Assembly (NCBI GenBank): GCA_020002185.1
Contig: CM034544.1
Span: 2,273,338-2,337,337, forward strand
Direction: 5' to 3'
DNA: 64,000 bases
Origin: Paraescarpia echinospica
Taxonomy: Eukaryota > Annelida > Polychaeta > Sabellida > Siboglinidae
A program made the translations under genes and the position numbers. This document shows positions 13,376 through 24,382 of this stretch, one piece after another. The notes under the pieces were generated by a model that did not search any database, was not told the DNA's origin, and saw only the letters and a program-made list of their open reading frames with translations. Numbering within the stretch: the stretch's first letter is position 1; the number at the start of each line of letters is the position of its first letter.

Positions 13376-13567
13376 GTAAGTGCACAATATCGGGAAATGA
13401 TAAGTAAGGTCAATGGAACAGTTAGACCAACATTCTGAGCTACATTTGGGCCAGATTGGAGAGGTACGGAGGTAAGTGCACAATATCGGGAAATGATAAG
13501 TAAGGTCAATGGAACAGTTAGACCAACATTCTGAGCTACATTTGGGCCAGATTGGAGAGGTACGGAG
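13376..13567 (+). repeat. 96-bp tandem duplication that copies a splice donor
   Basis: 13376-13471 is repeated directly at 13472-13567 with a period of 96 bp and no difference that I can see. The unit begins exactly at the GTAAGT donor of lectin exon 2, so a second GTAAGTGCACAATATC word exists 96 bp downstream, without the exon in front of it. Confidence 0.93.
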
Positions 13568-13569
13568 GA

Positions 13570-13617
13570 ATGCAGGGAGGGAGGGAGGAAGGGAGGTACG
13601 GAGGGAGGGAGGGATTA
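13570..13617 (+). repeat. Short purine-rich GGGAGG tract
   Basis: A G/A-only stretch built of GGAGG and GGGA words, directly before the long GTAT microsatellite. Confidence 0.75.
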
Positions 13618-13627
13618 ATGCATGTGT

Positions 13628-13653
13628 GTATATATATATATATGTATACCATA

Positions 13654-13689
<36 letters not shown>

Positions 13690-14579
13690 TGTATGTATGT
13701 ATGTATGTATGTATGTATGGTATGTATGTACGTATGTATGTAGGTATGTAGGTATATGTGTATGTACGTATATATGTATGTATGTACATTTGTATGTATA
13801 TATGTAACTATGTATGTATATGTGTACGTATGTATGTACGTATGTACGTATGTACGAATGTATGTATGTATGTATGTATGAATGTATGTATATATATATA
13901 CATATATATATATATATAGTTATATATATATATATATATGCATATGTGTTTGTATGTATGTACGTAACTATGTATGTATATGAATGTACGTATGTATGTA
14001 TGTATTTATTTATATGTGTGTATGTATGTATGTTTACATGCATGTATGTACATATGTATGTATCCATACATTTAAATGTATATTTGTATGTATGTATGTA
14101 TGTATGTATGTATGTATGTATGTATGTATGTATGTATGTATGTATGTATGTATTTATGTATGTATGTATGTATGTATGTATGTATGTATGTGTGTATGTA
14201 GGTAGGTATGTATGTAGGTATGTATGTAGGTATTTATTTATACACGTGTGTATGTATGTATGTTTACATGCATGTTTGTACATATGTATGTATCCATACA
14301 TTTAAATGTATATTTGTATGTATGTATGTATGTATGTATGTATGTATGTATGTATGTATGTATGTATGTATGTATGTATGTATGTATGTATGTATGTATG
14401 TATGTATGTATGTATGTATGTATGTATGTATGTATGTATATGTTACGTGTGTTGTGAGTGTATGTATGCAGCTTAAGTGTATGTATGTTTGTATTTATGT
14501 ATGTATGTCTGTACGTATGTATATATGTATGTCTGTACGTACGTATGTACGTACGTATGTATGTATGTATGTACGTACG

Positions 14580-14612
<33 letters not shown>

Positions 14613-14613
14613 T
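13628..14613 (+). repeat. (GTAT)n microsatellite, about 1 kb, with embedded duplication
   Basis: A GTAT array with interspersed TATA, TACG and TGTG variants. A more complex segment at 14002-14093, containing TGTTTACATGCATGT and ATCCATACATTTAAATG, recurs at 14230-14323, so part of the array was duplicated as a roughly 230-bp block. Long frames on both strands (MYVC or YIHT repeats) are artefacts of the period. Confidence 0.95.
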
Positions 14614-15295
14614 TGCATAAATGAAGGTATGAACGCAATGCATAGTGTATTTTATGCAATGGCCAGGACGGGTCTAGTGTGTGTATTGTGCTAAGTGGCT
14701 GAGGCGATAATTACTTCCAGTTGTCTGGCTTACCGAAACCAACCAGAGCCTTCAGCCAATCACATGTCAGGATTAGGCCCCAGCCTTTTAATTGGAATTG
14801 CGGTTAACTTGCCACTTCTGCGTTGCGTATCTGTGTGTCATGTCATGTATATCCCAATACTTATAATTTTTGATTTCTAACTGTTCGTATATTCTACAGA
14901 CCAATTAGATCATTATAGGGTGGGGTGGTCACGGGTTCGTTTTGATGACCTTGTGGCGGAATGGCCCCACTTATTTGTAATTGCATGTGTCTATTGGTGG
15001 TGGAATGATTGTACTGTTTGTTTAGGTTTATATTTGTAGTGGTTTTATAGCTCATCAGCAACACCTAATGTATGTCTGTATATTGTCGTCATGTTGTAGG
15101 AATGTGTGCCTGAGAAACGCTGATGGGACTGTACAAGGGTTCAGTTTCCCATCTGGTTTGCATGTTAGACATCACATTCCTACTACCTTCATGCGGGAAA
15201 GTGGCTGCATTAGAAGCAATCCACTTTCCAATAAAAACGTCATCCTTTGGCCAATTTCAATTCTCAAACTACATTGGACTGGTGTTGGTTATTGC
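14614..15295. other. Unique spacer segment without recognised gene
   Basis: About 680 bp of non-repetitive sequence between two GTAT arrays. No open frame longer than about 80 codons outside the repeats, no family recognised and no convincing splice-bounded exon. Confidence 0.5.
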
Positions 15296-15413
15296 ACAAA
15301 TGTATGTATGTGTATGTACGTATGTATGTACGTATGTATGTATGTATGTATGTATGTATGTGTGTATGTATGTATGTATGTATGTATGTATGTATGTATG
15401 TATGTATGTATGT
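15296..15413 (+). repeat. (GTAT)n microsatellite running into an assembly gap
   Basis: A second GTAT array, nearly pure from 15326, cut off by the gap at 15414. Its true length is unknown, and it probably caused the assembly break. Confidence 0.95.
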
Positions 15414-16413
15414 NNNNNNNNNNNNNNNNNNNNNNNNNNNNNNNNNNNNNNNNNNNNNNNNNNNNNNNNNNNNNNNNNNNNNNNNNNNNNNNNNNNNNNN
15501 NNNNNNNNNNNNNNNNNNNNNNNNNNNNNNNNNNNNNNNNNNNNNNNNNNNNNNNNNNNNNNNNNNNNNNNNNNNNNNNNNNNNNNNNNNNNNNNNNNNN
15601 NNNNNNNNNNNNNNNNNNNNNNNNNNNNNNNNNNNNNNNNNNNNNNNNNNNNNNNNNNNNNNNNNNNNNNNNNNNNNNNNNNNNNNNNNNNNNNNNNNNN
15701 NNNNNNNNNNNNNNNNNNNNNNNNNNNNNNNNNNNNNNNNNNNNNNNNNNNNNNNNNNNNNNNNNNNNNNNNNNNNNNNNNNNNNNNNNNNNNNNNNNNN
15801 NNNNNNNNNNNNNNNNNNNNNNNNNNNNNNNNNNNNNNNNNNNNNNNNNNNNNNNNNNNNNNNNNNNNNNNNNNNNNNNNNNNNNNNNNNNNNNNNNNNN
15901 NNNNNNNNNNNNNNNNNNNNNNNNNNNNNNNNNNNNNNNNNNNNNNNNNNNNNNNNNNNNNNNNNNNNNNNNNNNNNNNNNNNNNNNNNNNNNNNNNNNN
16001 NNNNNNNNNNNNNNNNNNNNNNNNNNNNNNNNNNNNNNNNNNNNNNNNNNNNNNNNNNNNNNNNNNNNNNNNNNNNNNNNNNNNNNNNNNNNNNNNNNNN
16101 NNNNNNNNNNNNNNNNNNNNNNNNNNNNNNNNNNNNNNNNNNNNNNNNNNNNNNNNNNNNNNNNNNNNNNNNNNNNNNNNNNNNNNNNNNNNNNNNNNNN
16201 NNNNNNNNNNNNNNNNNNNNNNNNNNNNNNNNNNNNNNNNNNNNNNNNNNNNNNNNNNNNNNNNNNNNNNNNNNNNNNNNNNNNNNNNNNNNNNNNNNNN
16301 NNNNNNNNNNNNNNNNNNNNNNNNNNNNNNNNNNNNNNNNNNNNNNNNNNNNNNNNNNNNNNNNNNNNNNNNNNNNNNNNNNNNNNNNNNNNNNNNNNNN
16401 NNNNNNNNNNNNN
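15414..16413. other. Assembly gap, exactly 1000 N
   Basis: A placeholder gap of standard length; the real distance between its flanks is unknown. It separates a GTAT array from the middle of the right-arm LINE, so the inner end of the right palindrome arm is hidden here. Confidence 0.99.
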
Positions 16414-17469
16414 AAGCTTCGACAAAGTGCCACATCAGAGATTACTGCTTAAACTAAAGGTCCATGGCATAGGAAATTATATAATTAACTGGATAGAAAA
16501 ATGGCTGATTGACAGAAGACAAGGGGTAGTTGTTGATGGGGAGGCTTCAAACTGGAAATCAGTTTTGAGTGGGGTTCCACAGGGATCAGTACTGGGACCT
16601 ATATTATTCTTAATATATATAAACGATTTTGATGATGATATAGCTAGCAAGGTGTTGAAATTTGCAGATGATACAGAAGTGTTTAGAAGGATTAAAAGTG
16701 ATGGGGATAGACAGCATTTACAAGATGATCTTGACAGGTTGATCAAATGGTCTGAAAAGTGGCAAATGTTGTTCAATTTTGGGAAATGTAAATGCCTTCA
16801 CACAGGACACGGGAACGAATATGTAGAATATACAATGGGGGGAACTGTACTAAGTACTACTGTAAAAGAAAAGACTTAGGGCTGACAATTAGTGCTGACA
16901 TGAAGGTTTCAGAGCAGTGTGGAATTGCAGCTTCAAAAGGAAATCAAATCCTTGGATTGATTAGGCGAAATATAGCATATAAAGAAAAAGAACTAATAAT
17001 ACCGCTGTACAAAACAATAGTTAGGCCTCATTTAGAATATTGTATACAAGCGTGGAGGCCATACCGCAAGAAGGACATAGATATGCTAGAAAGAGTACAG
17101 AGGAGAGCGACTAAAATGATACCAAAACTGAGGGATCTTAGTTATGAAAAACGCCTAAAAGAATGTGGTTTTACAACACTAGAGACCAGGAGATTGAGAG
17201 GAGATCAGATAGAAGTGTTTAAAATATTGAATGGTTATGAAAATATTGATAGAAATATGTTTTTTTCAGTTAAGAAAGATAGAAAGACTAGAGGACATGA
17301 AGTTACATTAGTAAAGGAGCAGTGTAGATTAGACGTAAGAAAGTTCTCATTTTCACAAAGGACTGTGAATGAATGGAACAGATTATCTGATGATTGTGTG
17401 GGTGCTAATAGTGTGAATATGTTTAAAAATAAAATCGACACATACCTCAGAAGGGCTGGATATATGTAG
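16414..17469 (+). pseudogene. LINE reverse transcriptase, right-arm copy, cut by gap and frameshifted
   Basis: This copy enters from the assembly gap inside the RT core (at about FDKVPHQ). It retains GVPQGSVLGP and FADDTE and runs to a natural stop at 17467-17469 after LRRAGYM. A missing A in the run at 16869-16872 (four here, five in the left arm) shifts the frame, so the protein is split into a piece ending at 16879 and a piece beginning shortly before it in another frame. The lesion is private to this arm, while the C-terminal end broken in the left arm is intact here. The N-terminal half is missing because of the gap, not demonstrably because of deletion. Confidence 0.85.
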
Positions 17470-17516
17470 ATAAAAGGGTTGGACTCTCGATAAGCCAAAG
17501 GGCTTCCTTGTCCACC

Positions 17517-17570
17517 TGCCATCTAGAGTTAATTCTCTGGATGGCAATCTTGTTAAATCTTGTTAAATCT
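17517..17570 (+). other. LINE 3' hairpin and tandem tail (right copy)
   Basis: The same structure as in the left arm, read on the plus strand: hairpin at 17517-17546, then TCTTGTTAAA repeats to about 17570. Stem, loop and tail are unchanged between the two arms. Confidence 0.75.
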
Positions 17571-17656
17571 AGTGTTGGATATACTCTGGGTTAAGCAGCA
17601 AAACAAAGTTCTGGAAATACATTGGACCAAAAAAACAAACAGACAGCTGTGTATAC

Positions 17657-19419
17657 CTGATTCCAGCGACATGCAGTGACCGAGAGAATTGAGCGTAACA
17701 GTGGAAGCCATATTTCTTTCTGTCCAATACCTTCTTCAGATTAACCCAAGTAGAAACCTGTAGGTGCACTCTGAGTGAATGGAAGTAACATGCTCGACTT
17801 GTCGGCGGCATTCTTTCAATGGCAACATACTTTGAAGAAATTATGTGCATGTATCGTAGATCGTCGAAACTTACATTTCAGTTGCTTTTGGTGTAAAGCG
17901 AAACCAAATACCGCTCCCCAGCTGTTGCAATGTCGGCGCTCGATGCAGTGTTACTGCCGAATATGGCAACGGATTTTCTCTGCTCTGTTGAAGATCCTAG
18001 AACTTTCATGTGTTTGACTTTGCTAATACCACAGATAACTGGCGTTGCATCACAGCCGGACATAGCGTGTGCAAATGGCAAGCACTTACACATCTCCTTT
18101 CCGAGAGTATGTTGAACTCCGCTGATACTGATTAGTTTTTGCTTGGTATGCATGTAAATCGTAGACTTGTTAGGCGCATGGTAAACCAGAATTACAAGCA
18201 GATATGTATCATCACAACGGATACATACGTTCTCGTGGGATTCTGCAACTTATATGATACACTATCCACATCTCCTTCCTCGCCAGCGTGACGCTCCTCG
18301 ACACCTTCTGTCAGCAGGTAAGTAGAGAGGAGATTAATGAGTTGCTGTTTGTTGTACTTGTTTGAAAGAAAACTACTGTTGTCTGAAGGCACTGGAGTGT
18401 TACGTCCAACCAACACATCAGCGGAAAGGATCTTGCCCAATTTACGTCGCTTCTGTTCGGGTGCCTTGGTCATGAGCACTTCATAGCTGTAGAACACTAC
18501 GAACCAAGCCCTAACGTGTGCTGCCAAGTGTAGAACATAATTACATAAGATGAAAACACTTCATGAAAGGTACCTGTCTTTGGCCAGAGTATCTGATGGA
18601 GAACGGCACATCCATCCACAACTGTGGCTTTGAGGTCAATTTCATCATTGCAGACAACATAGCATCGAGGGTGGTGATGTATGAAACTAATTTAGACTTC
18701 ACTGGCCTTTGCATTGCATCATTTTCGTGGAATATAGCTGGGGCTACGGCTGCTAGCTCATGTGAGACGACACTACGATCAGGTGGTCCAGAAGTATGTG
18801 CCCTGGCCAATAGTCTCTGGTACAACTCCGTCGATAACATGCGCACTTCTTTTCCATCTTTCAGTTTGACGGTTTTCCTCATATCTGCGAAGGTTTTGAC
18901 TTGGTCTGACTTCCTGATAACTATGTCTCCGTACTTCTGATCTGTGCTCTACTGGTGGATTTTCATTCCAATATCCACAGCTTGGTCTACATCGACTCTC
19001 TCATCAGCTATGACCCCAGTAGCAACATTTTGCAGGTGCTCGTCACTGTCGGTGGAAAATGGGTTGTGACTTCGCAGAAAAGTCAGGAATTAGGCCAGAT
19101 CAATGTTGTCCTGTTTGATGCGACAGGCAGTTTGATAATCGTAACCTCTCGAGGTCGTACGAGTTGGCATACATTCTGATGCAACAACCTGGTTTGTTGC
19201 CTGAGATGATTTAGTCACATTTTTTTAGGCAGTGTTAGTCATTCCACATTTGTCATGGACATAATGATCACCTGCATTATTGAAATGTTCAGCCAACCCA
19301 TCACCTCGTATTTTTGACACCGCCACCAACGAATCTATCCCTTTCTTTCTAAGTTTAACCATTAAGCCACCCCCACCTTCTTGACAAATGACAATTTGCT
19401 CCATGTCAGTGACCCGTTC
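17657..19419 (-). pseudogene. Mirror copy of the decayed multicopy invertebrate gene
   Basis: This is the inverted-repeat partner of the relic at 3151-4913, on the minus strand, with the same splice acceptor (exon starts at 19419) and the same motif blocks. The peptides between lesions are identical to the left copy over most of their length, and the left copy's frameshifts and its stop near LYTKSN are present here too. This copy has one extra stop: TAA at 19225-19227, where the left copy has TCA at 3343-3345. It also reads VHDKCGMTNTA where the left reads VYDNCGMTYTA, so each arm has changed a little since they separated. No function can be assigned. Confidence 0.8.
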
Positions 19420-22400
19420 CTGAAAAAGATGTATGATTATTATCTAGGCAATCTTCACAATATGCCTTTGTGTTCTATAATTATGGGTAATATGTTCAAC
19501 AACAGTTGCTAACTTTACTTTATATAATTACTCAAACAGAGATTTCGGATCTAAAATACTATCTTACTAACTCTGAATTTTTCACTGATAAATTAACCAA
19601 TGTCTACCGTTACGCCTTGGCTACAAAAGTATGAAGAAGGTCATGTTTGGCTTACCATACCGCACATTTTCAAATCGCTCAAGCACAAATGCATAATAAT
19701 CCGTATCAATAATTACATAAATTTAATACAACTTTTCTAACAATCTGTAAGCAAGTTATTAATACAATAGCTGTTATTTATTTAGAATATATATCCATTG
19801 TGTATAATGTATTGAGGGGGTTTACGAAAACGGTTTGTTCTATTAAATAGTACTAATTTTAGTGCAATTAATATATATGTGATATTATCGATCGTGTTTG
19901 GATTTTAAAACATTAGCTTTTGGTACACAATGGTAAGATCTAATCTTGTGGCAAACACTTGATTTCTTATATTAGCGAGTTAATGGATATATAAGATACA
20001 AATCAACACAAGTATCCTAACCATTAACTTGCTGGCCAGTGGAAGTCAGTGCGCCAAAACCCATTTGCACTTATGTATGGACAGCCAATAAAAAGAAAAT
20101 GCTGCAAAAAGCGACTGACAGGGTACGTATATTGTTCATGAAAAAATCGAGGTTCCCCAGGGTTGATTTTGGTTGTTTTTTTTGGAAGTTCAGGAAACAC
20201 TACTAGTCATCTTAAAACAAAAATTGGATTGTTAACCAAAATGTCCGGGTTTGGTAAACAATGTGCTGATTTCTACTGGACTATGTAAGAGAAGTGTCTC
20301 TCCGTATTGTCTGCTTTCATTGATTATCCATACATTACTCTAACTTTTGAACACTTTCACCAGCGGCCTATAGCATTGTGACATTTGACGACATGTTCCT
20401 CTCATAAGCATAACGGCAATAAACTCAAAGCTTAAGATAACGAATAACGAATAAGACGTGCACAGTTTTATGAATTAGACAAATGTAGTAAGTTTCCTCT
20501 GAGTACTAACAGTATTTCTCGTCGTCAACTTACAATGATATACTCAATGTTCCAGATAATAAATCACAAATAAGACGTGCACAGTTTTTTAGTGAGACAC
20601 ATTTAGCAATTTACCGCAGTTAAATATTACATTTATAGAAACTCAGTTATTCCATTGATAAATTCTAAATACAATGAAGGTGACGCATTTGTGGGATAGC
20701 TTTGCCGTAATTGAGTGTCATATGTAAACGCAATACAACAAGTTGCCCGTTAAGCTTGCTATGGGTTTCTTTGCTTTTAACCTAAACGACTTTTTTAGGT
20801 ATAAGCTGAGGGGATGGTAAGATGAATAACGGTATTTTCTCCTTTTTGTATATTTTTGACATGGATGTTGACAACTGGTTGGAACTTGCTGAAGATCGAT
20901 TTCCACAAGGTGGCAGGAACAAAACACAGGACTCGCTAGAGGAGTGGGGAAAAACGCAGCGGCGGCAAAAAACAGCCAGGTTGAAAACAGAGCAGAGAGC
21001 GCCTTCAAGCCACATGGATTGTCTTTCACGAATCGGGCACTACAACCACAACAGACGCTGCGCTACAAACTGGTCATCGATACCAGGGCACATATCCATG
21101 GTCACATGAGACTGCAGGATGATACCACTAAGTTACATTACTGTTAATAACCAATATCTAAAACATGGCTAAACATTCTTCACGATAGTTCATTTCTATG
21201 CAATTGAAGCCAACAGAAGAACATTACAAATTAAATAAGCCATATGGACCAGAAATGCCAGAACACCAATCAATCGAGACGAGGGGAAATTATTACGAAC
21301 TATCTCACATGTACGATGACGTCATGCGCTATATGTACTGAAGGATTTGGTGTGCTACACCGACGAAAGCCTCTGAAAGGTAAAAAAAAATCACGTATAT
21401 CGTCCATACTAAGTTATGCATTTTTGGCGTCAACTTACGTGGAGAACTCTGAATTACAGATGCGTAGATTAAAACACATATATCCTTCATACTGAGCAAC
21501 GCGTATATTATCTTACCTCGCGCTATGTTCCCAAGTGACGATAGTATCATAACTTTGAACGCCAGAAGCCGCATTGTGCTAGTTCGTATGTATTACGGTT
21601 GTATCCTAGACAGAGAGAGACGACTGTAGGAGATTAATTGAATCGTACATGGGTCGGGTCGTTATATCTACGGGGCTGCCTTTTCTATTTCATGACGTGG
21701 CATCATATTATGACGATTAGCCATTGTATTCTAACCAGTAGCCGGCTTGGTGACAATAACCGGCTTGGTGACAACAGGTAGACGGAAGGATCGATTAATG
21801 ACAGTAGTTTGCGTGCGTTAATATCAATTTTGCAACGATGCCCCATTAGCGGGGTACCCTAGGGAATTACTACGTTTCGACACAGTGATTCTGACGCCCT
21901 CGACCCAATTGGTGAACACTGGCCACATCACAGTTTAATAAAGTTTGCAGTACGTTATTACATTTTGATGGTGACATCCATTGGAAGCCATGATTTACAG
22001 TATATTCGATCATATAACAGCTTTCGTTAGGTTTGATAAACATGCAGATATTGTACATATCTTGAAGGGCAAAATAATGACCCATGATTAGCCCCAGATG
22101 GGGCCACAATGCCAACATCATCGAAGGTGAAATAAACATATATAGGCCTAAGCACTAAGTTTTCCTTGTATTCGCCGGAAACAGCGATATGCATACTTTG
22201 ACGGGTGAATGTGATACCAACAGCGACCAGTGCTTTGTTCGTATCAGTGCGAGCGACTGATCATAAGCACTCGTCTCTTCATTGATTGACATCGATAGTA
22301 CTTACACAAAGCTGTCGTTTACAACACAAATCGGATTTACAGGAGCAATATTCCGTGTTCCAATCCTCTTGCTGTGTGTTGCATCTTGGGTAATTTCGTT

Positions 22401-22570
22401 CACTAGGCCTACGCGTTGCTCCAGTTCACTCAGCTGTGTTAATGCATAAGCCTGATAATATACTGTGATGGACAGGTATACGAACAGTGTTCGCGGAGTG
22501 GTTGCAGCGTGGCTGAACGCTTCCTAAATATGTCGTAATGGTGTTCAGTTTAATAGGTATTCCAATGAGT
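19420..22570. other. Outer part of right arm, no recognised gene
   Basis: Mirror of 1-3150. Only short open frames, the same ones as in the left arm with single-base differences. AT-rich between about 19430 and 20700. Confidence 0.6.
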
Positions 22571-22588
22571 GACGCAGGAAGCGTTCAG
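22513..22588. repeat. 13-bp inverted repeat spanning the outer edge of the right arm
   Basis: CTGAACGCTTCCT at 22513-22525, inside the arm, is perfectly complementary to AGGAAGCGTTCAG at 22576-22588, just outside the visible match. The loop is 50 nt, and the arm edge (22570) falls inside it. Confidence 0.7.
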
Positions 22589-22866
22589 AATAATTGGATA
22601 CTATGTGATACAATGCATATCTTCACGTGAAAATTGTAGTACACCACAAACACGAATGTTTCGTGCTTAATTATTCAATTTAATATTAATACTACGAGGC
22701 AGTGACGAAAGCAGAACTAGGACACATACAGAATGAATACTTTCATATAATATAACAATTTTAAAAACTACACATGTTTATAATGTTCTGTAAATAATAG
22801 TGGTAACATTGTATCAGCCATACTTGTAATATGTGAATTTGACCTTTCAGTCTAGCGAGATATAAC
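22571..22866. other. Unique AT-rich segment outside the palindrome
   Basis: About 300 bp with no open frame or repeat that I recognise. It separates the right palindrome arm from the RTE-like remnant. Confidence 0.5.
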
Positions 22867-22989
22867 AATGAACATCTTTGGGGGAAGTCGGGTGACATCT
22901 CCTCCCACGCGCCGAGGCATACTCACCGCTTTCTATGTTTATTCGCTTCCTTCGACCGTTGGCCCCTCATTTACCAACTGGCGATATAT

Positions 22990-23910
22990 TAAAGGATGCC
23001 TCTTGTCACATGCAGTATTCAACATATTCCCGGAACGAATAATGACAGATGCCCTGGAAGATCACACTGGCACAGTCAACATGGGAGGACGCATCATCAC
23101 CAACCTACGGTTCACTGATGACATCGACGGGTTGGCTGGAAGTGAAAAGGAACTTGCTAACCTTGTGAACCGACTGGACGAAACATCAGCCATATATGGA
23201 ATGGAAATTAGCACAGAAGAAACCAAGCTAGTGACAAACAGCAAAATGCAATGAGGTCCCGAGTAACTGCCAATGGACACGAATTGGAAACAGTAAGTCA
23301 GTTCAAGTACCTCGGAGCTATCATCAATGATGAGGGTTCCAGGAACGAAATCCGTGCAAGGTCGGCGCAAACACAAGGTCGGCGCAAACACTGGCGAAAC
23401 CGAAACCAGTTCGGAGAGACAAAAACATCGCACTGAAATCTAAACTTAAACTAGTACGTACACTTGTCCTTTCCATCTTTCTGTATGCATGCGAATCATG
23501 GACCTTCACAGCGGAACTACAAAGAAAAATGGCTGCAATGGAAATTAAATGGTCGGTATTTCCTACATTGACTACATCACCAACGATGAAATCAGAAAAA
23601 TCACCGCTCAACATGTGGGGCATTACGAAGACCTGCTGACCACAGTAAAAAAGAGGAAACTGAGATGGTATGGCCATGAAACACGATCATGCGGGATCAC
23701 AAAAACAATACTACAAGGAACAGTGCCGGGGAAAAGAAGACAGAGAAGACAGAGGCAGAGATGCTCAGACAATTTTGCAGAATGGACTGGGAAAACCTTC
23801 GCAGAAACTCAGACATTAGCACAAAACCGTGAAGACTGGCGTCGACTGATGAAATATTCAGCAATGCAGCGCCCCTATGACCCAGGCGGGTTACAGTAAG
23901 TAAGTAAATA
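22990..23910 (+). mobile_element. 5'-truncated RTE-like LINE reverse transcriptase remnant
   Basis: The C-terminal half of an RT in at least three frames. The first (to 23254) has GCLLSHAVFNIFPERIM, LRFTDDIDGLAGSE with the catalytic Asp pair, and the YGMEIS thumb-region motif. A second, overlapping frame from 23251 has FKYLGAIINDEGS. A further part reads LVLSIFLYACESWT, and the last (23549-23899) has HYEDLLTTVKKRKLRWYGHETR and ends near RPYDPGG. Stops and frameshifts lie near 23250, 23390 and 23550. This motif set is very common in mollusc and cnidarian genomes; I place it in the RTE-like group with moderate confidence. The 3' end carries a short TAAG repeat at about 23896-23908, a usual RTE-type tail. 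The 5' edge is approximate. Confidence 0.75.
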
Positions 23911-23971
23911 TAGTAAAAACACACAAAGATATTGGTTGTAAGTAATATAATGTTGTTTAGTAATAGTAGGT

Positions 23972-23977
23972 TTTATT
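23972..23977 (-). promoter_or_regulatory. Poly(A) signal AATAAA of the L2/CR1-like LINE
   Basis: AATAAA on the minus strand, about 400 bp downstream of the last coding piece and just before the element's apparent 3' end. Confidence 0.5.
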
Positions 23978-24382
23978 TGGAATTGTATAAATCATACATA
24001 CAAATATAAACAATCCGTAAAACAATTGACAAAACGATATACAATTCCAGGTTGACAGCGGAGCCAATTAAGGCTGTAACCAGTTTGTTTTAATTATTGC
24101 AATATAAGATGATAATGATTACGTAAACTAGTCGCCGTCATCCCCAAAATAATTATTATTAACAATAATTTCACGTGTAGAGTGTTGGTTACGTTGCTAT
24201 AATCAATACAACATATATGTAAATTTAATAACATTAATATTAGATGATAAATGTTCACATAAGTAGTCTTGCGGAAAAAAATCATGTGGTTATGCCAAAC
24301 TTCAGCAATGGTATAACACCTAAGTAGAATAACATTATATCAAACACATATGTCAGACGTTTCGAGGTGGAATGAAATTACA

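Larger units (their letters stand above)
16414..22570 (-). repeat. Right arm of the giant inverted repeat
   Basis: This is the reverse complement of 1-6159. It starts at the first base after a 1000-N gap, inside the LINE reverse transcriptase, and ends at 22570; sequence beyond that point has no counterpart visible in the window. It carries its own private changes, including a stop codon in the pseudogene at 19225-19227 and a 1-base deletion in the LINE at 16869-16872. It is therefore an independently read molecule and not a copy-paste of the left arm. Confidence 0.97.

Noticed and set aside
16414..16419. AAGCTT (HindIII site) exactly at the gap edge, as a sign of a restriction-based scaffolding join
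   Set aside because: The same position in the left arm has nearly the same sequence (AAAGCTTT), so the site is explained by the LINE itself; one coincidence is not evidence.
15068..16879. A 603-codon frame and others crossing the N gap
   Set aside because: Most of their length is N. Only the part after 16414 is real, and it belongs to the right-arm LINE.
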